Origin: Clostridia bacterium
GTDB lineage: Bacteria > Bacillota > Clostridia > Oscillospirales > CAG-272
DNA length: 43,359 nt
Direction: 5' to 3'
Assembly: GCA_017451915.1 (NCBI GenBank)
Contig: JAFTNJ010000052.1
Location: 1 to 43,359 of the forward strand
Program-made: the position numbers and the translations under genes
The notes under the pieces: model-generated
Told to the model about the DNA's origin: nothing
The model's database searches: none
What the model saw: only the letters and a program-made list of their open reading frames with translations
Shown: positions 1 to 8,176 of the stretch, in pieces
How positions within the stretch are numbered: the first letter of the stretch is position 1
How the letters are laid out: each line of letters starts with the position of its first letter

Positions 1-1
1 C

Positions 2-235
2 ATTATGAAGCAGATCACGGGCTACGTTCCGGTCTGCATTGCCTGCGGAGGGAAGGAGCTGGACGCGATTGACGATATTTTATCCAAAAAGGTTTTGCGC
101 AAGCTGGAGGCGCAGAATCCCGTATACGTAAAGAGCATGGTGCCCGGACTTTGCGGGTATCTTGACGAGCTCTTTGGAACCGACCGTATGCCGCTGTGCA
201 AGGAGTATTTGCGGCGGCTGGAAAGGAGCGCGTAA
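2..235 (+). CDS. C-terminal fragment of an unidentified protein, cut by the left edge
   Basis: The frame is open from base 2, so the methionine at base 5 is not a demonstrated start and the gene very probably begins outside the window. About 77 residues are visible: soluble, mostly helical in character, with a charged stretch around DDILSKKVLRKLEAQ and a leucine/arginine-rich end. The pattern is loosely like the C-terminal helical lid of McrB/dynein-type AAA+ ATPases, which sometimes precede transglutaminase genes, but this is inference from a short piece. The stop codon ends one base before the next ATG, and the next gene's ribosome binding site (GGAAAGGAG, 221-229) lies in its last codons, so the two are surely cotranscribed and probably translationally coupled. 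Confidence 0.6.
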   Translation: MMKQITGYVPVCIACGGKELDAIDDILSKKVLRKLEAQNPVYVKSMVPGLCGYLDELFGTDRMPLCKEYLRRLERSA

Positions 236-236
236 G

Positions 237-3200
237 ATGAATAAGCAAAAATCCAAGCTGTACGTAATTGGTTGCTCGGTCATCGGCGTTGCCGCTTTGT
301 TGTTGGTCTATTTCATTCTGGTGGCCACGGGTCTGGCCCACGCAACCCAAAACAAGCTGATCTTTACCTCCGGGAGCGGAGAAAAGATCTACGATGGCTC
401 TCCCCTGACCTGCGGGGAATGGCGCTTCAGCGAGGGGCGTCTCCAGGCAGGACACCACGCCGAGGTGCGGGTGGAGGGAAGCCTCACCCTGCCCGGGGAG
501 GTACAAAACACCCTGTTCGTCAAGATCGTAGACGACCAGGGCTTGGACGTGACCGGGGAATACGAGATCGAGTGCCGTCCCGGCACCCTGAAGGTCCTTG
601 GCCTGCCCCTGGTGTTTGAATCGGGCTCGGCGGAGAAGCCCTACGATGGGACGCCCCTGTCCTCGGACGCCTGCGTGCTGGTCACCGGCAGCCTTCTGGA
701 GGGGCATACCTTTGAGGCCATTGCCATTGGCATGATCACCGAGGTGGGCTCGGTATCCAACCTGATCCAGGTGCGGATCTACGACGAGGCCACGGGCAAG
801 GACGTTTCCTATTACTATGACGTGGAATGTCGCCACGGAACCCTGACGATTTACGGAGAAGGGAACAGCAGCGGAAGCGGTGGCGGAAACGGTGGCGGCG
901 GAGCCGCGGGAAGCGTGACCGGGGACATCAACGATTCCAATAAGAATCCCCAGGACACGGGCGTCCTTTTTGAGGTTTATACCAAAACCGCCGCAAAGCT
1001 GCTGCTTCGGCAGATGGTCTACGGCGATTATCTGGGCAACGGCTGGGGCAAGGCTCCCGTATGGAACTCTGCCGAGGCCGGTGTGGAGATCGATCCCGAC
1101 TTTTTTGCCGCTTACATTTTAAAGGAGTCGGGGTTTCCCCAGGGTTCCGTATCCTTCTCCTTTCAACAAAATTGCGGCTATATGGCTCCTTATTACTATC
1201 TTGGAGGGGAGCTGGATCAGCTTCCCGAGGGATTTCGACAGAACCGCATCTATGTGGGCAGCTACATTCCGTTTTCTTACGAGAGTGAAAGCTACGGCAC
1301 CCTTTCGGTTGCCTATGCCAACGAGGAGGCTATTTATCGGAGCTACGTTTACAGTACCTATCTCTCCCTGCCTCAAACCACGGCCAATGCCATGCTTGCC
1401 ATTGCAAGGGAGCAGGGGCTGGACGGGATCCTTGATCCCGGGCAGCAGATCCGTGCCGTGGCCAAATATATTCGCGGCGCGGCCAAATACAATATGAATT
1501 ATGCTCCCTACCCCGAGGGGGTGGATACGGCGGTCTATTTTCTGACCGATGCCAAGGAGGGCGTGTGCCGTCATTACGCCACCTCTGCCGTGGCCATGTA
1601 CCGCGCTCTGGGGATCCCCGCACGCTATGCCGTGGGTTATTCGGTACAGACCACGGGGGATGGCTGGGTCCAGGTGGAGGGTAAGAACGGCCACGCCTGG
1701 GTCGAGGTCTACGTCAACGGCCTTGGCTGGGTCAGCGTTGATCCCACCGGCAGTGCCGGTGCGGGCGGCGGTGAAGGCGGCGGAGGCGGCGAAGGTGGCG
1801 GCTCTGAGGGCGGCACCGGCGGCGCGTTTGCTCCCGAGGAGACCGGCGACCTCAACCAGAACGGCGGAGGCGGCGCAGCCGGTGGCGGAGATTCCGTGAT
1901 CTTCGCCTTCACCTCCACCGTTGGGGGAAGGATCCTGTTCCGTCAGCGCAGCTACGGCGACTACCTGGGTAGCGGCTGGGGCGCGAGCTCCTCTTATCGG
2001 GATGCCTCGCTGATCACCAATCCTCTCAAGGCCACCACCCTGACGCTATCGGAGTCGGAGTATTCTTCGGCCACGGTGAAGATCAATCCCTACACGAACA
2101 TGACCTTTGTGGCTCCCTATTATCTTTATGATGCTGCCATTGGACTTGGCGGAAAAGACGGCGACGTATTTATAAATTACCCTATGAGGGTTGGATACGC
2201 CTACCGTCATACTTACATTCTCTACGATTATCTGGAGGATCCCGGATTGGCATCCCCCGGAGTCAGCTGGTCGTCTTGCTCCTCGGCATACGAGGCCTTC
2301 GTTCAGCAGGAATACCTCTCTTTGCCCGACGAGACCCGGGCGGCCCTGGAGGCCATTGCCAAGGAACAGGGCTTTTACGAGATTCAAAGTCAAAAGCAGT
2401 TGATCCTTGCCGTGCGCGACTATATCCGCGGCGCGGCGACCTACAACAAGGCGTTTGCCTCCTATCCCGAGGGCGTGGACACGGCGGTTTATTTCCTGAC
2501 CGAGTCCCGGGAGGGCGTTTGCCGTCAGTTTGCCACGGCGGCTACCGCCATGTACCGTGCCCTGGGCATTCCCGCCCGCTATACGGTGGGCTATGCCTCC
2601 ACCGGAGTGGCAGGAAAGAGTGTGGAAGTGGTCTCCGACGACGGTCATGCCTGGGTAGAGATCTACCTGAACGGCATTGGTTGGGTTGCCATTGATCCCA
2701 CCCCCGGCTCCACCGCCGGTGAGGACAATACCTTGACCCTTGCCCCCGAGCCGATCGAAAAGATCTACGACGGCACGCCTCTGTCTGCCGCCGGTGTCAA
2801 GGTCGTTCTGCAGGGCGGTACCCTGCAAAAGGGACACACCGTTGTGGCAACTGTGATCGGAGAGCAGACCCAAGTGGGCAAGGGCATTTCCCGAATCATC
2901 GGGTTCCATATCCTTGACGAGAACGGACGGGACGTGACCGCGCTGTATCCCATTCGATTGAAGGTCGGAACCGTCACCGTCAAGCCTATTCCCCTAACGG
3001 TGGCCACCTCCGGCGGAAGCAAGAGCTACGACGGTATCCCGCTGACGGGTGCCGGCTGGAGGCTGACCTCGGGAACCCTCCTGGAGGGACACACCCTGGT
3101 GGGACAGACCACGGGATCCCTGACCAAGGTGGGAGCCTGCTACAATTTCTTTCGCGGTGACGTGATCGACGCCAACGGCAATTCTGTGCGAGGTTACTAC

Positions 3201-3527
3201 GAAATCACCGTGGAGTGTGGCCAGCTGACGGTGACCCCTGCCGCGCTGAAGGTGACGGCCGAGAGCACCACGCAAACCTACACGCCGCCCACGGGAGAGC
3301 CGTATCCGGGTTGGGATTCCTTCTCCTTTGCCGAGTACCGTTGGGAGGGGGATCTTCCCGAAGGACACACCCTGACCGTCGATTTTTTGAACATTCCCTA
3401 TGGCGTAGGTCTGTTTGACAACGTGATCCTGGGAGTGACCGTGTACAATGAACAGCACGAGGACGTGACCTCCTGCTTTACCATTACCTACGTCAACGGA
3501 CAGATCATCATTCTACCGCCCTCGTAA
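237..3527 (+). CDS. Membrane-anchored double-transglutaminase protein with MBG/YDG-type repeats
   Basis: 1096 residues. The frame is open further upstream, but ATG 237 is chosen because GGAAAGGAG ends 7 bases before it and an N-terminal membrane anchor (about residues 8-30) follows. Domain order: two YDG/MBG-like repeats (each with K-x-YDG-x-PL, a central GH, and a D-V-T...G-x-L-x-V end), a glycine-rich linker, transglutaminase unit 1, a second glycine-rich linker, transglutaminase unit 2, then three more repeats. Both transglutaminase cores keep the Cys-His-Asp triad: C444/H486/D502 and C762/H804/D820, in the contexts EGVC-R, GHAW and DPT. Each core is preceded by a similar stretch containing YGDYLG-x-GWG, so the whole unit is duplicated. 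The family (PF01841-like) makes or breaks isopeptide bonds or acts as a protease; which applies here is unknown. There is no LPXTG motif, so anchoring is N-terminal with the bulk outside the cell. It heads a four-gene operon. Confidence 0.93.
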   Translation: MNKQKSKLYVIGCSVIGVAALLLVYFILVATGLAHATQNKLIFTSGSGEKIYDGSPLTCGEWRFSEGRLQAGHHAEVRVEGSLTLPGEVQNTLFVKIVDDQGLDVTGEYEIECRPGTLKVLGLPLVFESGSAEKPYDGTPLSSDACVLVTGSLLEGHTFEAIAIGMITEVGSVSNLIQVRIYDEATGKDVSYYYDVECRHGTLTIYGEGNSSGSGGGNGGGGAAGSVTGDINDSNKNPQDTGVLFEVYTKTAAKLLLRQMVYGDYLGNGWGKAPVWNSAEAGVEIDPDFFAAYILKESGFPQGSVSFSFQQNCGYMAPYYYLGGELDQLPEGFRQNRIYVGSYIPFSYESESYGTLSVAYANEEAIYRSYVYSTYLSLPQTTANAMLAIAREQGLDGILDPGQQIRAVAKYIRGAAKYNMNYAPYPEGVDTAVYFLTDAKEGVCRHYATSAVAMYRALGIPARYAVGYSVQTTGDGWVQVEGKNGHAWVEVYVNGLGWVSVDPTGSAGAGGGEGGGGGEGGGSEGGTGGAFAPEETGDLNQNGGGGAAGGGDSVIFAFTSTVGGRILFRQRSYGDYLGSGWGASSSYRDASLITNPLKATTLTLSESEYSSATVKINPYTNMTFVAPYYLYDAAIGLGGKDGDVFINYPMRVGYAYRHTYILYDYLEDPGLASPGVSWSSCSSAYEAFVQQEYLSLPDETRAALEAIAKEQGFYEIQSQKQLILAVRDYIRGAATYNKAFASYPEGVDTAVYFLTESREGVCRQFATAATAMYRALGIPARYTVGYASTGVAGKSVEVVSDDGHAWVEIYLNGIGWVAIDPTPGSTAGEDNTLTLAPEPIEKIYDGTPLSAAGVKVVLQGGTLQKGHTVVATVIGEQTQVGKGISRIIGFHILDENGRDVTALYPIRLKVGTVTVKPIPLTVATSGGSKSYDGIPLTGAGWRLTSGTLLEGHTLVGQTTGSLTKVGACYNFFRGDVIDANGNSVRGYYEITVECGQLTVTPAALKVTAESTTQTYTPPTGEPYPGWDSFSFAEYRWEGDLPEGHTLTVDFLNIPYGVGLFDNVILGVTVYNEQHEDVTSCFTITYVNGQIIILPPS

Positions 3528-3565
3528 CCACAGTTTTTCATTTCTTAGAAAGGAGGAATATCGCC

Positions 3566-6500
3566 GTGAATTATCAAGCGTATGAGGAAAAGATGCAACG
3601 CATTGCCCAAAGGATCCAATGGGTACGCAGATACCGCTATCTGCTGCTGGCCGGCGGTATTGCTCTGTTGGCGCTTTGCGCCACGCTGCTCCTTCTCCAG
3701 GGCGCGCTCCTGTCGGATGCCTCGGCACCCGAGGAGCCCTTGGTCTACGGCTCTCCCACATCCTTCCGCGCCAATGCCTTCCTGGGCAGGGTTACCTTCG
3801 AGTACCGCGTCGCGGGGGAAGGGGAGGCCTGGAGCACCGAGCTCCCCCGTTTGCCCGGCAACTACCTGGCACGGGCGGTCAGCCATCGCACCTTTGGCCG
3901 CGTGACCTACGGTGCCGAGCTTGCCTTCTCTATTCTTCCCGCCCCCTTGGAGGTGCGTGCCGAGGATCGGGTGGTCTACGGCGATACGCCCAAGGGCGTG
4001 GCCAACGGCCTGCAATACGGCGACCGCCTGGAGACCTGCAGCGTTCTCCTTGGAGAGGAGCATGACATGCGGATCCCCACCGACGTGGATCTCGCCTCGG
4101 TGCGCGTGGTCAACGCGCAGGGCGAGGACGTGACCTCCGCTTACGCAATCACCGTTGCCTCGCAAAGCGTAACGGTTCTGCCCCGTCCCATCACCATTAC
4201 CATGGCCAGTGCCGAAAAGGTTTATGACGGCAAAGCGTTGACCGCCATGGGACATCAGATCACGGCGGGAAGCCTGACGAATGGCGATACCGTAAAGCTG
4301 ACCGTGGAAGTCTCCCTGACCAACGTGGTGGCGGGAGGCGTTGAAAACGCTCCCACCTCGGTGCGCATTCGTTCCTCCCGCGGAGAGGATTATACCTCCC
4401 GCTACGAGATCACCGTTGTGGCCGGACGCTTGACGGTGCTGCCACGTCCCATTACGATTGCGACGGGGAGCGCGGAAAAGATCTATGACGGCATCGAGCT
4501 TACCTCCTTAGAGTATACCTTGGTGGAGGGCAGCCTGGTGGCGGGACATATCGAGTATATGGTCGAGATTTGCACCCTACTGACGGCAGGGAGCATGGAG
4601 AACCGTCCCGTGTTCGAGATCATAACCACCGGCGGCGGTATCGACCGCACCTCCAACTATGAGATCACTTATCAATGCGGTACCTTGACCGTCCACCCCC
4701 GTCCCGTGCGTATCCGCGCCTCCAGCTACACCTGGTTCTACGACGGGAATCTGCATCAGGGTGACCACCTTTCCCCCAAGTTTACCCTGGAGTGGGGCGA
4801 CGGCTTTTATACGCTGGCTACGGGGGACACCCTGACCTGTGACGCCACCTCCGGCCTGGATCTGGTGAGCGAGGTCCACAACCGCCTCTCCAATCCTCGG
4901 GTGACCAATGGGGCGGGGCAGGACGTAACCTCCTCCTATACCTTTACTCTGGAGGACGGTCTGCTCAAGGTGGTTCCTTGTCCCATTACCGTTGCGGCCC
5001 CCAATAAGCAATGGGAATACACCGGGCAGACCGAGGCCGCGAGCGGCGAGGTCTTTCCCGTCTTCGGGTATCCCGACGGCAGTCTTCCCAAGCTGGAGAA
5101 CGGCGACGTGACCGATACGCAGGCAAGCAATCTTCCGCAGGTGGTTCTTGGCACCTTCCGCGCCCTTTATAAGCCCTCCACCTTCCCTGTGGATGTGGGC
5201 GCTTATTCCTACACGCCCGTGAATATTCAGATCCAGAATCTGAACCTGCAAAACAAGGACGTGACCTCGTATTTTGAGATCTATACCAAGGACGGCACCT
5301 TTACGGTGCAGCCGCGGAATATTCTTATCACCACCGCCTCCACCAGCTTCGTTTACGACGGGCAGGCCCACTACGATCCCAACTATACCGTGGTCCATCT
5401 CAAATCCGGAAACCAAAAACCCGACGGAACCTGGTCTACCGATACCACCGTGTCGGCTCTCTGCGTAGCACACAGCCTGGAGCTGATCAATTACGTAAGC
5501 ATTACCGATGCGGGAAAGATCGAAAACCGCCCCTCCCAAGCAATTATCACCGATCACACCGGGCGGGACGTGACCTTTAATTATAATATCCTTTACGAGT
5601 GCGGAGAGATTTGGGTGGTGCCGCGTCCCTTGTACCTGGAGCCCTGTGACGTATCCCTGATCTATAACGGAAGCACCCAGCATCCCAGCTCGGCCGAAGG
5701 CTATTACCGCATCGTTGACATGGATAACGGATCCGGCGGCGTAGCGCGGGCGATTTCCTTCAACGGTCTGGTGCTGGATCACCGCATTTCCAAGGTGTCC
5801 ACCCGCGGCAGCCTTCTGAATGTGGGCGAATGCGATTTTTCTCTGTTAAATGCTACCGTATGTGACGGTAACGGCAGGGACGTGACTCACAACTACGACG
5901 TTACGTTTGTCAACAACATTGCCGTCCTGACCATCCTTCCCCGACCCATTACCATTACTACCGAGAGCGACGAAAAATTCTTCGACGGTGATATGCTCTG
6001 CGGGGAGACCTTCTGGGTCAGCCAAGGTTCGTTGGCAACCGGACATACCCTGGACGGCAAAGCCTGGGGCGAGCAGTTGGGCATTGGCAACACCCACACC
6101 CGCTTGGAGTGGTATGAGATCTACGATGCCGTCGGTACCCAAGTGACTTACAACTACGACGTCACCGTGGTGGCGGGAGAGCTGTTGGTTAAGGAGCGTC
6201 CCGACAGGCCCTTGGTGGAGATTCGTCCCTATCATATTCAAAAGACCTATACCGGAGAGCTGGTCTCCTGTGGAAATACGGAGTTTTGGATCGCGGAGGG
6301 CAGAGAATTCCTTCCCGAGGGATATCGAATCGAAACCGAGATCCGAGGTAGCTATTGGGATATCGGCAACTGGGATACCGCCCTGCTTTGGATCCGAATC
6401 TACGATGGCGACGGCAACGATATTACCGCCCAATTCAACGTCAAGGCCCCCTACGGAACCATTTCCATCGTGCCGATCCGTTTGGTGGTCAGCTCCAAGT

Positions 6501-6925
6501 CGGCGGAAAAGATCTTTGACGGAACCCCGCTGACCAATCCGGAGTATCTTATCACCTTTGGTCGGTTGTTGGAGGGACATTCCCTTCAGGTGCAGGTATC
6601 GGGCGAGCAAACCGAGGTGGGAAGCTCGCAAAACGGATTCCTGGTCACCGGAATTGTGGACGCCAACGGCAACGACGTGACCCAATATTACGATGTTGAG
6701 CTCAAGCCCGGCACCCTGACCGTGCTGAGCGATCCCAACGCAGACCCGAACGTAGAGATTGTTATCCCCGAGTATCCCAACCTCCCCTGGTTGGACGCGG
6801 ACGTTGACGATCTTGGAACCGACTATCCCACTCTGGAGGACGATCCGATCCTCGAGGAGGATGCGGACGACGTGACCACAACCATACCCGATTCTACCGT
6901 TGACGAACCCGTCACCGAAGAATAA
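3566..6925 (+). CDS. Giant membrane-anchored repeat protein (about ten MBG/YDG-like repeats)
   Basis: 1119 residues, GTG start at 3566 set by a perfect AGGAGG at 3551-3556. A cytoplasmic N-terminus of about 25 residues precedes one transmembrane helix (about 25-50). The rest is extracellular and built of about ten beta-sandwich-like repeats. Most open with a (F/Y)-(Y/F)-(D/N/T)-G motif (VYDG, IYDG, FYDG, EYTG, IYNG, FFDG, TYTG, IFDG), contain N/D-G/A-x-G-x-DVT-x-x-Y, and end in G-x-L-x-V-x-PRP-I-x-I. The last about 50 residues are acidic and Thr/Asp-rich, with no sortase motif. The repeats match those of the upstream transglutaminase protein, making this a plausible structural partner or substrate; that is inference. 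It lies 38 bp downstream of the transglutaminase gene in the same operon. MBG-like domains occur in adhesins and other surface proteins of gut bacteria. Confidence 0.92.
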   Translation: MNYQAYEEKMQRIAQRIQWVRRYRYLLLAGGIALLALCATLLLLQGALLSDASAPEEPLVYGSPTSFRANAFLGRVTFEYRVAGEGEAWSTELPRLPGNYLARAVSHRTFGRVTYGAELAFSILPAPLEVRAEDRVVYGDTPKGVANGLQYGDRLETCSVLLGEEHDMRIPTDVDLASVRVVNAQGEDVTSAYAITVASQSVTVLPRPITITMASAEKVYDGKALTAMGHQITAGSLTNGDTVKLTVEVSLTNVVAGGVENAPTSVRIRSSRGEDYTSRYEITVVAGRLTVLPRPITIATGSAEKIYDGIELTSLEYTLVEGSLVAGHIEYMVEICTLLTAGSMENRPVFEIITTGGGIDRTSNYEITYQCGTLTVHPRPVRIRASSYTWFYDGNLHQGDHLSPKFTLEWGDGFYTLATGDTLTCDATSGLDLVSEVHNRLSNPRVTNGAGQDVTSSYTFTLEDGLLKVVPCPITVAAPNKQWEYTGQTEAASGEVFPVFGYPDGSLPKLENGDVTDTQASNLPQVVLGTFRALYKPSTFPVDVGAYSYTPVNIQIQNLNLQNKDVTSYFEIYTKDGTFTVQPRNILITTASTSFVYDGQAHYDPNYTVVHLKSGNQKPDGTWSTDTTVSALCVAHSLELINYVSITDAGKIENRPSQAIITDHTGRDVTFNYNILYECGEIWVVPRPLYLEPCDVSLIYNGSTQHPSSAEGYYRIVDMDNGSGGVARAISFNGLVLDHRISKVSTRGSLLNVGECDFSLLNATVCDGNGRDVTHNYDVTFVNNIAVLTILPRPITITTESDEKFFDGDMLCGETFWVSQGSLATGHTLDGKAWGEQLGIGNTHTRLEWYEIYDAVGTQVTYNYDVTVVAGELLVKERPDRPLVEIRPYHIQKTYTGELVSCGNTEFWIAEGREFLPEGYRIETEIRGSYWDIGNWDTALLWIRIYDGDGNDITAQFNVKAPYGTISIVPIRLVVSSKSAEKIFDGTPLTNPEYLITFGRLLEGHSLQVQVSGEQTEVGSSQNGFLVTGIVDANGNDVTQYYDVELKPGTLTVLSDPNADPNVEIVIPEYPNLPWLDADVDDLGTDYPTLEDDPILEEDADDVTTTIPDSTVDEPVTEE

Positions 6926-6958
6926 ATAAGCAAAAAACAATGAATAGGAGGATCTCTT

Positions 6959-7780
6959 ATGAAAACACAAAACGCATTGAACCATTTGAAGAATGATGCC
7001 AAGTATAAGCAGGGACGTTACGCCCTCTTGCTGATCGCCATCTTCTCCATCGTCAACCTCTTTTCGGTGGTGCTTACCGAAACCTATTATCTCTTCTCGT
7101 CCTACATCACCCAGTTCCTGGCCATTTTGGGCTACACCCTTTACGTGGAGACCGGTGCCATCGTTTGGGTCATCGTCTTTGGCCTTTTGGGCCTGATCAG
7201 CGTGGTGCCCTACCTGGTTTGCTACTTCCTTTCCAAAAAGAAGGTGGGCTGGATGATCGCATCCCTGGTGCTCTTCTCCCTGGATTCCCTGATCTTCTGC
7301 GTTCTGGAGCTGCCCTACTTTGACGTGTCCATGCTGTTGGACGTTGTCATTCGCGTCTGGGCGCTGGTATCCCTGGCTTTGGGCGTAAAGTACGGCGTTG
7401 CCCTGAAGGATGCTCCCGAGAGCGAGGAGCCCACGCTGCTGAACACCGACGAGACCGCCGAGGCCGCCGATGACGGGCAGGACGAACTGTCCTTTGTGGA
7501 GCGTCGCATCACCTTGACCCGCGCCAAGTCCTTTGTGGGCTGTGCCATTGCCCTGAGCTGTATTGTGGACGGCAAGGTTGTGGAAACGATCAAGAACGGA
7601 GAGACCAAGACCATTCGCATCAACGGTAAGGCCTGCGAGTTTGTTGTAATGTCGCCCAACGGTGACGCCAGCGAGATCATGCAGATCCCCGCGGGCTATG
7701 AGAGCCGTGCCTACACCGTGCGCTGCAAGACCGGAATGACCTCCTTCCGCGTGATCCTGGAGGAGACGAAGGAAGCGTAA
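6959..7780 (+). CDS. Polytopic membrane protein with a C-terminal soluble beta-rich domain, unknown function
   Basis: 273 residues; ATG 6959 sits behind a TAGGAGG site (6946-6952). About four or five hydrophobic helices fill residues 20-145. An acidic linker (about 147-172) leads to a soluble domain of about 95 residues with predicted strands (RITLTRAKSFVG, VDGKVVETIKNGET). That domain resembles the small VDG-x-x-V-x-x-I-K-NGE beta domains found at the ends of clostridial membrane proteins; I cannot name its family. Last gene of the operon, 33 bp after the repeat protein and just before a strong terminator. Its place suggests an accessory role for the surface repeat proteins, such as export or anchoring, but nothing in the sequence proves this. 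Confidence 0.88.
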   Translation: MKTQNALNHLKNDAKYKQGRYALLLIAIFSIVNLFSVVLTETYYLFSSYITQFLAILGYTLYVETGAIVWVIVFGLLGLISVVPYLVCYFLSKKKVGWMIASLVLFSLDSLIFCVLELPYFDVSMLLDVVIRVWALVSLALGVKYGVALKDAPESEEPTLLNTDETAEAADDGQDELSFVERRITLTRAKSFVGCAIALSCIVDGKVVETIKNGETKTIRINGKACEFVVMSPNGDASEIMQIPAGYESRAYTVRCKTGMTSFRVILEETKEA

Positions 7781-7802
7781 AATTCTGTTCTATCATGCTA
7801 TC

Positions 7803-7846
7803 AAAAAGCCGTTTTTCGCACTACGGTGTGCAAAAACGGCTTTTTT
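7803..7846 (+). terminator. Rho-independent terminator of the surface-repeat operon
   Basis: The arms AAAAAGCCGTTTTT-CGCA and CAAAAACGGCTTTTTT form a GC-centred stem with an A-tract before and a T6 tract after. It lies 23 bp after the stop of the polytopic membrane protein. Confidence 0.85.
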
Positions 7847-7883
7847 GCGTCCTTTTGGTCGGTTCAGGGGTGGCGAGGAGGCG

Positions 7884-7982
7884 ATTTTCCACACCTGTCC
7901 TGCAAATTGCCTTTTTCAAAGGCCAAAAAAGCATCACGTATAAGAAACTTGGCCAATTTTGCACAGGTGTGCGTTTTTTTCA
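7884..7982 (+). other. Long imperfect hairpin followed by a T-tract in a gene-free stretch
   Basis: CACACCTGT (7890-7898) pairs perfectly with ACAGGTGTG (7963-7971). The stem continues inward imperfectly through GCAAATTG / CAATTTTGC and GCC/GGC, and a run of T residues begins at 7974. No open frame of note and no promoter were seen directly upstream. It could be a second terminator, a small structured RNA or a degenerate palindromic repeat. Apart from this and the promoter at 8068, the 7847-8100 stretch holds nothing I recognise. Confidence 0.5.
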
Positions 7983-8067
7983 GCCTCTTGCCTCTGTAAA
8001 ACAGCCTCTTTTTTGGAAAAAACGAAAAAAATTTTGCAAAACGCCCCCAAAAATGGAGGGATTTGTA

Positions 8068-8096
8068 TTGACATTATTTTTTCGTTATGTTATAAT
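8068..8096 (+). promoter_or_regulatory. Sigma-A promoter for the transmembrane surface protein
   Basis: TTGACA at 8068-8073 and TATAAT at 8091-8096 with an exact 17 bp spacer. The expected transcript starts near 8103, giving a leader of about 75 bases before ATG 8177. Confidence 0.9.
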
Positions 8097-8176
8097 AAAT
8101 CAGGTTGTAGTTTCTTCCAAGGGAAGAAGGTACATCAAAGACCTGCCAATTTTTAGGAAGGAAGGGTTGAATTGCG

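Noticed and set aside
237-6925. Sortase substrate (LPXTG) status of the large surface proteins
   Set aside because: No LPXTG-like motif followed by a hydrophobic helix was found at either C-terminus; both have N-terminal anchors.
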